From CAWAVN01 sp963825075 (GTDB taxonomy: Bacteria > Planctomycetota > Planctomycetia > Planctomycetales > Planctomycetaceae): a DNA stretch of 64,000 nucleotides. The stretch's first letter is position 1; each line of letters begins with the position of its first letter. The stretch spans positions 52,251 through 116,250 of the forward strand of contig CAWGRX010000003.1 of the NCBI GenBank assembly GCA_963825075.1. The letters are read 5' to 3'. The position numbers and the translations under genes are program-made. This document shows, piece after piece, positions 43,618 to 53,891 of this stretch. The notes below the pieces were generated by a model, which saw only the letters and a list, made by a program, of their open reading frames with translations, made no database searches and was not told the DNA's origin.

Positions 43618-44619
43618 TCAAAACCAACGCCGTTTATCGACCAGCGTAATCGGGTCTTCGCCTTGGATGAATTGGCGGATGTTTTCCAGAAGCGTTTCCA
43701 GATGGCGTTCCGCGATTCGCGGGGACGCGGCGGCGACGTGCGGCGTGATGATCACATTGGGCATGTCCCACAGCGGATGATTGGCGGGCAGCGGCTCTTC
43801 CTCGAACACGTCGAGGGCCGCCCCCGCGATCTCGCCCATTTGTAATGCCTCCGTCAGATCGGCCAGATCGACAATGATTCCGCGGCCGATGTTGATCAGC
43901 CGGGCCGTCGGCTTCATCTGCTGGAACTGTTTTGCCCGGAACAGTTTTTCGGTCTCCGGCGTGTGTGGGGCGGCGATCACCACGAAATCGCTTTGCTCCA
44001 AAAGTTCGGGCAAGCGGTCGGTCGTCCACACATCCAACAGCAAGTCATCCACAGATCGGCACACGGGATCGACGCCAATAAGCTTCATCCCGAACGCCGC
44101 CGACCGCCGGCAGATTTCCTTGCCAATATGCCCGACGCCCACCACGCCCATCGTCGAGTCGCTCAAATGCAGATGCGCCTGGTCAATCGAAGTCACATGG
44201 CCGGGACCGGCGGCGAACGTGCTGCGGGCCGACTCTCCGCCGACCGGTTCCCAGCGATGTTCCTGTTGCTGCCGGAGGTAGATGGGAAGATTCCTCGCGA
44301 AGCACAACACGTAGCCCATCACGTGGTCTGCGATCACATCGGAAAACAACCCCCGCATGTTGCTCAACTTGCACGGGTGCTCGACCAATTCGGGAAATAG
44401 GTAATGCTCCAAACTCGCGGTGGGCGACTGCACCCACTGGAGCTTCGCGGCTGCCTTTAATAACTCCGGCGTGAGCTTGCCGAAGAACGCCTCCGCCTCC
44501 GCGATTTCCCGAACCGCCTCGGCTTCGGTCTGGGCATTGACGACACGCATCGAACCGGCGGCGTCTTCGATCTGATTTAGCCGCTCCTCTTCCACGGCGG
44601 GAAACAACACCAGCTTCAT
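43618..44619 (-). CDS. D-isomer-specific 2-hydroxyacid dehydrogenase
   Basis: An NAD(P)-dependent 2-hydroxyacid dehydrogenase of 333 residues from ATG 44619. The nucleotide-binding loop is 'GVVGVGHIGKEICRRSAAFG'. Substrate and catalytic residues are in 'LINIGRGIIVD' (Arg region), 'DVFEEEPLPANHPLWD' (Glu) and 'NVIITPHVAAASP' (His). It resembles glyoxylate/hydroxypyruvate reductases, but the substrate cannot be read from the sequence. The gene stands alone. Confidence 0.88.
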   Translation of the reverse strand: MKLVLFPAVEEERLNQIEDAAGSMRVVNAQTEAEAVREIAEAEAFFGKLTPELLKAAAKLQWVQSPTASLEHYLFPELVEHPCKLSNMRGLFSDVIADHVMGYVLCFARNLPIYLRQQQEHRWEPVGGESARSTFAAGPGHVTSIDQAHLHLSDSTMGVVGVGHIGKEICRRSAAFGMKLIGVDPVCRSVDDLLLDVWTTDRLPELLEQSDFVVIAAPHTPETEKLFRAKQFQQMKPTARLINIGRGIIVDLADLTEALQMGEIAGAALDVFEEEPLPANHPLWDMPNVIITPHVAAASPRIAERHLETLLENIRQFIQGEDPITLVDKRRWF

Positions 44620-44802
44620 CACAGTGGCTCTTTTCGTGTTGAGTTCTATCTGACGAGCACAAGACGACACCACCCATCATCGTGAAATCCGCCGAGGCAC
44701 GCAAATCCAGTGTTGCTCGGCATGACCTTACCTTGCAGCAGGGGACTTGATAAATTGACGGGCGACGGCGCTCTTTCGTTTCCTTTCCGAGAGGTAAAGT
44801 CC

Positions 44803-45357
44803 ATGAACAGCCAGCCGACGCCCGAGACGGATCAGCGAAAACTACTTTCCCGGTCGCTGAAAATCGCCGGGGGTTTATTGATCGCGCTCGGCGTCATTTC
44901 GATTATTGTGCCCGCAGCGGCGGCGATTGCGATTGAAGCCTTCCTGGGCGTGGTGTTTCTGTTTACCGGCGTCGGCGAGTTGATGTTCGCGTGGGAGTTC
45001 CGTGCCGTAGGTGGTGCGGCGTGGCGGTTCCTGCGGGCGGCGGGCTTTTTTGCAGCCGGCGTACTCTTATTGATCTTTCCGCTCGTCGGGATAGGCGCCC
45101 TCGCATTGGTATTGGGAATCTTGTTTATGACCGACGGCATTCTCAGGCTGTTGGTCGCGTCGCATCTCGAACGCAATCGAGGGTTTGTGATTTTCGACGG
45201 CATCTTGGGCATTCTCCTGGGATTTGTGATCCTCATGGGCTGGCCGGGGAACTCGGCTTGGGTCATCGGCATCCTCGTGGGCATCCGGCTCTTGTTGACC
45301 GGAATCGTGTTATGGACGATCGGCTCCGCCTTTCGGTCGGCAAACACACCCGCGTAG
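44803..45357 (+). CDS. DUF308 (HdeD-like) integral membrane protein
   Basis: A 184-residue protein with six predicted membrane segments in three pairs ('IAGGLLIALGVISIIVPAA', 'LGVVFLFTGVGELMFAW', 'AGFFAAGVLLLIFPLVG', 'ALVLGILFMTDGILRLL', 'GILGILLGFVILMGWP', 'WVIGILVGIRLLLTGIVLW'). The DUF308 repeat pattern is clear. E. coli HdeD is linked to acid resistance at high cell density, but most family members are uncharacterised. The ATG at 44803 follows GAGAGG. Confidence 0.85.
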   Translation: MNSQPTPETDQRKLLSRSLKIAGGLLIALGVISIIVPAAAAIAIEAFLGVVFLFTGVGELMFAWEFRAVGGAAWRFLRAAGFFAAGVLLLIFPLVGIGALALVLGILFMTDGILRLLVASHLERNRGFVIFDGILGILLGFVILMGWPGNSAWVIGILVGIRLLLTGIVLWTIGSAFRSANTPA

Positions 45358-45527
45358 TCCACCGTACAGAAATGCCCCGTAGAAAAAATCGGGATTCTGC
45401 GGTTGAATTGCGGCGGCGGAATTCTGAAGATCACAAGAGAACGATAAGAATTCAACAGAATCTGGGATCGGCAATGGTGATTGATTCGCCGATCCCTTAG
45501 CACTTCAGAATTCGAGAGGGAACTCCC

Positions 45528-47863
45528 ATGGGACGCAAGAAGAACAAGGGCGAAAAACGAGCCAAGAAGGTTCAGGCTCGAAAGAAAAAGGAGCAAGCCA
45601 AAACACACGAATCGAGCGGTTTTGAGACGCACCGGGATGACAATTGGCCGGGGGAGAGGGACTTCACCGAAATCCCCGATCGGCGGCTGATGGAACGCGC
45701 CATCGCGCAAGCCATCGGGCTGAATGAGGACCTGAGCGAGGCGGAAGAAGAAGCCAACGAGTTGTTTTATCGAGCGCTCGAAGCCACCACACCCAAAGCG
45801 CGGCTGCAGGGTTTGGACGCGACGCTTCGCAAGAATCCCCGCCATCTCGATGCACTCGTCGAGTTGGCGAATCTCAATCCCGATGAAGATCAGGGGATTT
45901 CCATGCTTCAGACGGCCGTCCAAATCGGCGAACAGGATTTGAAACGGGAACTCGAGGAGGATGTGGGCTATTTTTGGGGGCTGCATCATACTCGGCCTTA
46001 CATGCGGGCTAGGAACGCACTGGCGGAGCGGTATTTCGACAAAGGAGAGCTGGACCAGGCTGCGCGGGAAATGGAGGACATGCTCCGGCTGAATCCGCAC
46101 GACAACCAGGGTATCCGCTGGAGGTTGATGGAAATCTACTGCCGGCAGGACGATCTCGAAAAGGCCGAGCGATTGTTTGAGCAGTATCCCGACGAGGGGA
46201 CGCCGTTTCTGGCCTTCACGGGGCTTTTGATCCGGTTCCGCAAAGAAGGGGATTCGCCGGAACTCCGGGAGGATTCTCAAGGAGCAGGCGGCGTGGAATC
46301 CGCACATCGTGCCCCGGCTCTTGAATCCCGGACTGATTTCCCACGAACCGGTCGGAATGTTTACCCTCAAATCTCCCGAAGAAGCGGACCTCTATTGCCA
46401 ACAGTTCCTCTCGGCCTGGAAATCGACTCCGGGCGCGATTACGTGGCTGCGGCAAGCCGCGCGGGATTTGCCCCTTTCCGAAGAGGAGGATGAAGACACG
46501 TTCGACGTGAAGCAGGAAATCCAAAGCCTTCGCCGGAAGGTGAAGAAACTCGAGCCTCGGCCGGAGACCTGGATTTGCGATGCGTCTTACACAGGGGAAG
46601 ACCAACCCGCCGGCTGGTTTTTGACGGTCATCGAGAAGTCGTCGGGCACGGTGATTTCGATGGAATTGGGCGAGGACCCCTTATGTCCCGATACGGTGCT
46701 GCTCGCGGTGTTCGATGCCATGTTCGATCCCGGAGAGGGCGAAGCCTATCGGCCCGCGGCGATCGAGTTCACGGACGCCAAGTTGAGCCGATCTTTGAAG
46801 AACAAGCTCGAACGGTTGGAGATCGATTCCCTCATCGCCGAAGAACGCCCCGAGGTGTTGGACTTCATCGATCGCACGCTGCAAACAGAGGAGCCATCGG
46901 AAGCGGATTTCGGGACGATCCGGGACTTGCCGATGTCCGATGTCTATTGGGAAATCGACTGGCAGCCGCTCGACCAATGGCTGCCCGATGAAGAAACCGG
47001 GCAGCCGACGCAGCCCTGGATGACTCTTGTGGCTCACGAGGCGGACTTGATTCTCGGCCAACAGAATCTCGCTGGCCCCGCCCGATGCCCAGACGATTCG
47101 GCAGGCCATTGCGCTGGCGGCGTTCAATTCGCCGCTCGATGAGCAAGTCCGCCCGCGCGTGATCCATCTGCCCTCCGCGGATCATCTGGTGGATGTGAAA
47201 CCGATCGCGGAAGAAATTGGCGTGGAATGCATCGTGACCCGCTGCGAAGTGGCCGAGCACCTGTTCGAGGACCTGGCCGAGCACATGGCGAGCGTCTTCG
47301 GCGGACCGCGGCCGATGATGGAAACGGCTGGGGCCGTTCCCGAAATGATCGGGGATTTCTACGAAGCGGCGGCGGCGTTCTATCGGTCCCGCGTGTGGAT
47401 CAGCACGCCGCCGGACCGCGTGGTGGAAATCCGCTGTCCCGAATTGCTGCGCGGAATTTGGTATGCGGTCATCATGGGGCAGATGGGGGAAGAACTGGGC
47501 ATTATGTTCTTTGACGACTTAAAAACGCTCAAGCGGGTGATGCAAAGCGATCCGATGGATCCGGGAGCGGGTGCGGCGGAGCTCAAAGGGCTGGCGCTCT
47601 CATTGAACGAGCAACAATTGATGGCGCCCGCCGACGTGGACGCCGCTGAGCAGTTCGGTTGGCCGGTGCCCGCTCCCGAAGCCTGGCCGATGGCCTATCA
47701 GGTTTCGGGGGGCGGAATGCAGCCGGTGGATGATAAACAACTTCAATTTGTCACCGCCGCAGCGCGCGGCGTGATCGCCCAACTCGGCTCATCAAAACCT
47801 TCGCTGGAAACCGCGGTTGATCTACACGAGAAAACCATCCAAGTCCACACCAAGCAGGCGTAG
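45528..47863 (+). CDS. TPR and DUF6930/DUF7309-like protein, frame interrupted by two extra bases
   Basis: Three overlapping open frames (45528-, 46309-, 47159-47863) together make one protein. The Lys-rich N-terminus leads into tetratricopeptide-like helices ('ALAERYFDKGELDQAAREMEDM'-type, followed by 'RWRLMEIYCRQDDLEKAERLF'). A middle region has 'WICDASYTGEDQPAGWFLTV', resembling the DUF6930/DUF7309 family, and a C-terminal SEC-C-free region follows. Single extra bases near 46290 and 47075 explain both shifts (+1 each): 'LRE' joins 'ILKEQAAWNP', and 'QQNL' joins 'LAPPDAQTIRQAI'. The restored protein has 777 residues. Its function is unknown. Confidence 0.7.
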
Positions 47864-47875
47864 CCTCGCGCACTT

Positions 47876-48168
47876 AGGATCGCTCGAGGAGCAATTGTTG
47901 CATTCATCAGCCGCCGGGCGCTAGCCTGTCTATTACCCACAAGTCATAAGCCATTTGTTGACAATGACTTACAGAGATTTATACACACGAACACTAAATG
48001 ATGCAACCCTGTGTGATTCATAGAGTTGCAACATCAGTGATTGTTGATATATCCCCTTTTTCGGACTTGTGGGTAATAGACAGGGGCGCTAGCCCCGGTT
48101 CACGGGAGAACCGGGCGCTGGCGAGTTCCGGCTGACAATCGGAGAACTTTTTCTCGAACGGTCCTTAA
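47876..48168. repeat. GGGCGCTAGCC...CCGGTTCAC palindromic repeat, interrupted by a MITE
   Basis: The left part (GGATCGCTCGAGGAGCAATT onward to GGGCGCTAG at 47924) continues after the insertion at 48085 as GGCGCTAGCCCCGGTTCACG. It ends in TCTCGAACGGTCC near 48166, the complement of the leader at 17280. The same left part recurs at 63704. Its right part overlaps the 3' end of the SWIM protein gene. Confidence 0.6.
47925..48084. mobile_element. 160-bp MITE with 21-bp inverted ends and 8-bp target duplication
   Basis: Perfect 21-bp terminal inverted repeats (47925-47945 and 48064-48084, inner part TATTACCCACAAGTC) enclose an A/T-rich, non-coding interior. The flanking GGCGCTAG is present at 47917-47924 and again at 48085-48092, a clear 8-bp target duplication. 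The target is the centre of the palindromic repeat. Several transposase families produce 8-bp duplications, so I do not assign one. Confidence 0.8.
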
Positions 48169-49162
48169 TTGCCGACTTCAGCCAGATTTCTTTTTGGACT
48201 TGGTTTTTCTCTTCGCGGTTCCTTTCTTTTTGCGCTGGCTTTGGTTTTTTTCTTTTTGCGCTGGCTTTGGTTTTTTTCTTTTTCGCGCTGGCTTTGGTTT
48301 TTTTCTTCGTCGAGGTTTTTGCGGTCCGCTTTTTGGCGGGGGATTTTTTCTTTGTGGTCGTTTTGGCCGACTTCGGTTTGGCCCGGCTGGTTTTGGTGGA
48401 CTTTTTCGATTTGGTTTTTGGGGAGGCGGAAGGCGTCTCTCCGGGAGCGGAGATTTCGATGCCGAAGATGTGCGCCAGTTCGCCTTGGTCGAGTTCTTTG
48501 CCGGCCGCGGTTTTCAGGTTGGTATCGATCGCATTTTCGGCATCGGCTTCGATGAGTTCTTCCACATCGACGCCTCGAAGCTCAAACAGAAGTTCGGGCC
48601 GATGATCGAATCGCGAACCGACGCCGTAGAGCACTGCCGCCACGTGTTTGCACATGGATGCCCAATCCGGGCAGTCGCAGTCGAACTTGATTTCGCCGGG
48701 CAGCGGGAACAGGCCTTCTTTGCGGTCCGCGACGACCTGCATGATGCTCTCGGACAATTGGCCGGTGAGCAGGTCCAGCAGCGATCCGATCTGGCCCGTG
48801 CAGCGTTTTGTTAATTCGTCCCATTTCTTTTTCGGCAAGGTCTTAATGTTGACCGTGACGTTGTAAAGCTCCGAGCCGCTGACGATGGCTTCCACATGTC
48901 CTTGGGTGATCGCCAGATGGCAGACCGAGCCGTTGCGGACGTAAGTCCGGCCGCGCGGCAGCCGGTTGGCGAAATCGCTGAAGGACTCCAGATGATCGCA
49001 CCACGCCTCGCCCCAAAAGGTTCTGGCGATCTTGCGTCCTTCGATTTCAATCGGCTGAACGTCCACGCCTTTCTTTTTGAGTTTGTCCATTTCTTTCTGA
49101 GCACGCCGGCGGCGTTCGCCCACCGAGACATAAGGGCGAAATCCGTAATAGCCGTATCCCAT
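48089..49162 (-). CDS. SWIM zinc-finger protein
   Basis: A 357-residue protein starting at ATG 49162, after a perfect AGGAGG. The SWIM motif C-x-C-x6-C-x-H lies at residues 162-173 ('CDCPDWASMCKH'). The N-terminal part ('TFWGEAWCDHLESFSDFANRL') is typical of SWIM proteins encoded next to SNF2 helicases. After about residue 240 comes a histone-H1-like tail of Lys/Ala/Thr/Ser repeats ('KKKTKASAKKKKTKASAKRK'), probably DNA binding. The last 20 or so residues and the stop are encoded by a palindromic repeat. The SNF2 gene lies just upstream on the same strand. Confidence 0.85.
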   Translation of the reverse strand: MGYGYYGFRPYVSVGERRRRAQKEMDKLKKKGVDVQPIEIEGRKIARTFWGEAWCDHLESFSDFANRLPRGRTYVRNGSVCHLAITQGHVEAIVSGSELYNVTVNIKTLPKKKWDELTKRCTGQIGSLLDLLTGQLSESIMQVVADRKEGLFPLPGEIKFDCDCPDWASMCKHVAAVLYGVGSRFDHRPELLFELRGVDVEELIEADAENAIDTNLKTAAGKELDQGELAHIFGIEISAPGETPSASPKTKSKKSTKTSRAKPKSAKTTTKKKSPAKKRTAKTSTKKKTKASAKKKKTKASAKRKKPKPAQKERNREEKNQVQKEIWLKSAIKDRSRKSSPIVSRNSPAPGSPVNRG

Positions 49163-49201
49163 TGTCGAGACCTCCTGTGTTTGGGTTTTCGGTTTTGAAA
49201 T

Positions 49202-49265
49202 TGGCGAGCCGAACCGCGTAAGCGGCCGGGTGAAAAGGTGAGCCGGCCGCTTACGCGGCTGCGCC
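49202..49265. repeat. GGCGAGCC...GTAAGCGGCCGGGTG inverted repeat (copy 2)
   Basis: GGCGAGCCGAACCGCGTAAG, CGGCCGGGTG, then CCGGCCGCTTACGCGG. It lies between the SWIM and SNF2 genes and is related to the element at 33552. Confidence 0.5.
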
Positions 49266-49333
49266 TACATCTCGTCGTTCTGAATTATACCAATGCCCGT
49301 GCCGATTTTCGGGAGCAAAGCCGCGGCGCAGCG

Positions 49334-52064
49334 TTAAAAGCTGGCGCGGTCCACGTCGAGGGAAACGAGCCCGATGAGTTCTTCGTTGGAGAGTTCCGTG
49401 AGCAGTTTTTCGCCTCCTTCTTCCAGAACTTCCCGGGTGAGTTGGATTTTTTCGGTGATCATTTCGTCGATCCGCTCTTCCACCGTACCTTGGCAGACGA
49501 ACTTGTGGACGAGCACGTTTTTCTTCTGGCCGATGCGAAAGGCCCGGTCGGTGGCCTGGTTTTCGATGGCGGGGTTCCACCAGCGATCGAAATGCACGAC
49601 GTGCGAAGCCGCCGTCAGATTGAGGCCCGTCCCCCCGGCTTTGAGCGAGAGGATAAAAAACGGCGGCCCTTCTTCGGATTGAAACGATTCCACCAGCTCC
49701 CGGCGTTTTTTGACCGGCGTGCTGCCGTGGAGAATCAACCCTGGCCGCTGGAACACCTCGGCCAGATGGACCGAAAGCGGATCGGTCATTTCGCGGAACT
49801 GGGTGAAGACGAGCATTTTTTCCTGGCGGGAGGAAACCTCGTCGCCGATCTCGCCGAGCCGGGCAAACTTCCCGCTGTCCTTCGCGGCGTATTTCCCATC
49901 ACCTAAGAGTTGGCTGGGGTGATTGCAAACCTGTTTGAACCGCATCAAATACGCCAGCACCAGCCCCCGGCGCTGGATGCCTTCTTTTTCTTCAAGCGAT
50001 TCTTCCAACTCGGCGACGAGTTTCGCATAGAGCGCCGCTTGCGTTTTGGTCAGGCCGCAGTAGGCTTTGACTTCGGTCTTTTCCGGCAGGTCGGCGATGA
50101 TTTGCTTGTCGGTTTTCAGCCGCCGTAAGATGTAAGGCTGCACCAATCTGCGGAGCGGCGTGTAGCGGTCCTTCTCGCGGTCGTTGAGCGATTTGACGAA
50201 CTTTTTGAACCGCGACTGCGACCCCAACAGCCCCGGACAGAGAAAATCGAACAGCGACCACAAATCCGCAAGCCGGTTCTCCACGGGCGTGCCCGTCAGC
50301 GCCAAACGGGCCTCGGCGCTGAGTTTCTTGACGGCTTTGGTTTGCCGGGCCGCGGGATTTTTGATGGCCTGGGCTTCATCGAGAATCACAAATCGCCAGG
50401 CGACGTCGGCCAGCCACTTCTGCCGCAAGACCATGCCGTAGGTCGTGAGCACCACGTCGGTTTGGGCGAAGGCCTTCTGCGGGTCGGCTTCCCAGGCTTG
50501 GAAGTCCTCCTTGGAAGTCTGCGACGGATGCACGAACTTCGCCCGAAGCGACGGGGCGAAGCGTTCCATCTCGGCTTTCCAATTCGCCACCAGGGATGCG
50601 GGCAAGACCAACAGCGCGGGTTTTGAAGCTTTAGATGTTGCCGGCTTCTGCGATAGTAAAAGCGCCAAAACCTGAATCGTCTTCCCCAAGCCCATGTCGT
50701 CGGCCAGGCAGGCGCCCAATCCCAGATTGGACAGAAACGAAAGCCAGTTCACGCCGACTTCCTGATACGGTCGCAGCTCCGCCTTCAGATTCTTCGGTTT
50801 GGCCTGATGAAGATGCTCGGGCGATCGCATATCATCCAGCACTTTGTCCAGCCATTTCCCGGCCTGGACGAAGGACCATTCCCGCTCGGTTTCCACGCCG
50901 TCTTCGTCGGCCAAATCCGCCGGCGCGCCGGCCAACAGCCTCATGCCTTCCACGAACGACAAACCGTCCGCGCTTTCGCGTTCGACCTTTTTCCAATGCT
51001 CCAAAGCTTCGGCCAGTTGCTCGCGATCCACCTCCACCCATTTCCCTTTGAGCAGAACCAGACCGTTCTCCGCCGACATCAGTTCTTCCCACTCGGCTGC
51101 GGTCAGCTCCTCTTCGCCCAACGCCAACTGCACGCGAAAATCCAACAATGAATTGAAATCCAGCGACTTCCGCCGCTGTTCGCCGATGGTGATCCCCACT
51201 CGCGGCCGCGGGCGTTTTTTCCACCAATCCGGTAGCCGGACCAACACGCCGCTGTCCTCAAAAATGGGAACGGCTTTCAAAAAACGGTAGGCTTGGGCCG
51301 ACGTCCAGGCCAGCGGATGATAAATCGCCTTCGACTCCACCAACTCCTTCACCAGTTCGCTCTGTTGCGAAGCCCGGTGCACTGGCGAGAGCAGGTGGAT
51401 CAAACCCTGTTTGTTCTTGGTCCCGGCATACTCGGTGAGGGCCTGGCTGAGCGGCTGATATTGCACCTTGCCGCTTTGCCCGAGTTGCGGGGCATACGTC
51501 GCCAGGAACGCAAACGGATGTTCGGGGTCGCGGCGGTTCTCGGCCAGATGAAAGCACACCCGGCCCACCTGATGCCACCGCGGGGCCTTCGCTTCGAGAA
51601 ACGCCGCCAGGCTGCCCTGCCGCTGGATTTCCTCGCGGACCGAGGCATCCAATTCCTGCCATAAGGCCTCGAGCACCGATGCGCGCAACATACTCCGCCC
51701 CCCGCATGGGCGGCACTTTGAGCACCGCCGTTGCCAATTCCGCCGACGTGGGCGGAACGATCGCCGCGATTTCCCCTTGGCCGTCTTCCCGCGTTTGGCA
51801 GAGCTTGGTCAGATATCCGCCGGCAAAGTCCCGCCAATAGCGAAACGCCGCGGGCAGCGGTTCCGGCAACTTCGCATTCGCCAGCGCGAGCAGTCCCTCG
51901 GCTGAGCTTTTCTCGAAGGCCTCTTTCAGCACCTTCCGCTCGTGGGCCGAGATTTGGCCCAAGGTGGCCGCCGGAAAATCACCGTCGGCGGACGTGCGAT
52001 CCTTGAGCGACAAATGCCCCGAAGGAAGAACCGCCAGTTCTAGGTGTTCTTTATCTTTCGTCAA
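49334..52064 (-). CDS. SNF2-family helicase, frame interrupted by one extra base
   Basis: A Swi2/Snf2 ATPase that probably remodels or translocates on DNA. The main frame (from 51691) carries 'DDMGLGKTIQVLALLL' (Walker A), 'ILDEAQAIKN', 'LALTGTPVENRLADLWSLFDF', and in the second half 'MLVFTQFREMTDPL' and 'QATDRAFRIGQKKNVLVHKF'. The N-terminal part lies in a different frame upstream; the two join near 51700 ('AEY', extra G, 'LRASVLEALWQ'). I placed the start at a TTG at 52064 ('TKDKEHLELAVLPSG'), which is uncertain. The joined length is 909 residues. It is paired with the SWIM gene downstream. Confidence 0.88.
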
Positions 52065-52234
52065 ATCAGTTTTCCATTTTCCTGAAACGCAATCCGTTGG
52101 GGGTCCGAACCCATCACCGATCGTTGACCTGTTCGGGCCAGGTTTCGATAATCGGTTTTGATTTCGCCAGGAATCATACACGGCTTCCGCCGCGATGGGA
52201 ATTCCCCAAAGGCCGAACTGCAAAGGATCCCTCC

Positions 52235-53695
52235 ATGAAACATTCCTCCTTAAAAACCGCCTTGATTCTCGGCATTGCCGTTTTGTCGTTCGCCCAGAGT
52301 TCCCCCAGCCGGGCCGAGGAGCCGATTGCGCTGCATCCCGACAATCCGCATTATTTTTCGTGGAAGGGAAAGCCGACCGTGCTGGTGACGTCCGGCGAGC
52401 ATTACGGGGCCGTGCTGAATCAGGCTTTTGATTATGGTCGCTATCTGGAGACACTCCAAAAAGACGGCCTGAACCACACCCGCACGTTTTCCGGCGTATA
52501 TCGCGAGATCCCCTCGTCCTTCGGTATCACCGATAATCCGCTCGCGCCAAAAAAAGGCCAGTATCTCGCGCCTTGGGCCAGAAGCGATCAGCCGGGCGAC
52601 TTCGACGGCGGGAAGAAATTCGATCTGAACCGCTTCGACCCCAACTATTTCAAGCGGCTCAAGGATTTTATGACCGAGGCCCAGAAGCGGGGCGTGGTTG
52701 TTGAGTTCAACTTTTTCTGCCCGATGTATAACGACCCGCTCTGGCGGGCCTGCCCCATGAACGCCGCGAACAATATCAACAATGTCGGCGATTGCCCCCG
52801 CCTGGAAGTTTATACCGGAAAACACAAGGGCCTTATGAATGCGCAGCTCGCGGTAACGCGGAAGTTCGTCAAGGAACTCAAGGACTTCGACAACCTGTAT
52901 TACGAAGTCTGCAACGAACCCTACTTCGGCGGCGTGACGATGGACTGGCAGCACCGGATTGTGGAGGCCATCGCCCAAGCCGAGAAAGATTTTCCGCCAT
53001 CGCATCGGCATTTGATTTCACTGAACATCGCCAACGGCCGGGCCAAGGTCGAAAAGCCGCACCCCCAGGTATCGATCTTCAATTTTCATTACTGCGTCCC
53101 GCCGGATACGGTGGCGATGAATTACGACTTGAACCGCGTCATCGGCGAGAACGAGACGGGCTTTCGCGGCCGAGCGGACGTGCTGTACCGCACCGAAGGC
53201 TGGGATTTTCTCATGGCGGGCGGCGCGATTTATAACAACCTGGATTACTCATTTATGCCCGGTCACCCCGACGGCTCGCTGCGGGATTACAAGTCCCCGG
53301 GCGGCGGCAGCCCCGAACTCCGCCAGCAGTTGGGCCATCTCAAAAAATTCATGGAGTCGCTCGATTTCGTGCACATGAAACCGGCGGACAAGGTGATTCG
53401 CAAAGTCGAACCAAAACTCAAGGCGACTGCCCTCGCCGAGCCGGGCAAAGCCTATGCCGTCTATCTGCACGTTCCGCTGCCCAATAAGCCGAAGAATCTG
53501 CAGGACCTCTTGAAAGAAGGCATCAAATCGCGGCTCACGCTCGACCTGCCCAAAGGAATGTATCAAGCCGAATGGCTGGACACCAAGACCGGCCAGATCG
53601 CCCACCGGCAAACCGTCAACCACGCCGGAGGAGAAGCAACCCTTCAATCCCCCGCCTTCGCCAACGACATCGCCCTCCGCATCCTGCGCCCTTGA
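52235..53695 (+). CDS. secreted GH-A clan glycoside hydrolase-like protein
   Basis: A 486-residue exported protein from ATG 52235 (RBS AAAGGA). The signal peptide covers about residues 1-27 ('ALILGIAVLSFAQSSPSRA'). The TIM-barrel sequence has 'DNLYYEVCNEPYFGG', in which the N-E-P motif provides the acid/base Glu of GH-A enzymes. 'RVIGENETGFRG' is a candidate for the second Glu. It resembles cellulase/GH5-like planctomycete proteins; the substrate is unknown. The C-terminal 90 residues are a beta-rich domain. It is divergent from the SNF2 gene. Confidence 0.72.
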   Translation: MKHSSLKTALILGIAVLSFAQSSPSRAEEPIALHPDNPHYFSWKGKPTVLVTSGEHYGAVLNQAFDYGRYLETLQKDGLNHTRTFSGVYREIPSSFGITDNPLAPKKGQYLAPWARSDQPGDFDGGKKFDLNRFDPNYFKRLKDFMTEAQKRGVVVEFNFFCPMYNDPLWRACPMNAANNINNVGDCPRLEVYTGKHKGLMNAQLAVTRKFVKELKDFDNLYYEVCNEPYFGGVTMDWQHRIVEAIAQAEKDFPPSHRHLISLNIANGRAKVEKPHPQVSIFNFHYCVPPDTVAMNYDLNRVIGENETGFRGRADVLYRTEGWDFLMAGGAIYNNLDYSFMPGHPDGSLRDYKSPGGGSPELRQQLGHLKKFMESLDFVHMKPADKVIRKVEPKLKATALAEPGKAYAVYLHVPLPNKPKNLQDLLKEGIKSRLTLDLPKGMYQAEWLDTKTGQIAHRQTVNHAGGEATLQSPAFANDIALRILRP

Positions 53696-53792
53696 TAACG
53701 GGCCAACTTGCAGCCGGCCGTATCGTAGGTGTTGCTGCAGATTTGTTGGAGCAGATCAAAAGGTCTGCACAGCGGCCGCTACTTCGCTAGCG

Positions 53793-53850
53793 TCCGGTTA
53801 TCTCCGTGAACCGGGGCGAGCGCCCAGCGGTCTCGCTCGGGCACTGTGTC
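53793..53850. repeat. GAACCGGGGCGAGCGCCC repeat (copy 3)
   Basis: CCGGTTATCTCCGTGAACC then GGGGCGAGCGCCCAGCGG, sharing the core of the elements at 17280 and 47876. It lies in the 196-base spacer between the convergent GH and SASA genes. Confidence 0.5.
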
Positions 53851-53891
53851 GTTGCCTGACGACTGAACTCAACAATCGCCAAAACCATTGG

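Noticed and set aside
45466..45500. Terminator after the DUF308 gene
   Set aside because: GGGATCGGC and GCCGATCCC pair well but no U-rich run follows, so I do not call it a terminator.
44832..46370. 512-codon minus-strand open frame opposite DUF308 and the TPR protein
   Set aside because: It covers two genes and an intergenic hairpin; there are no domain features.
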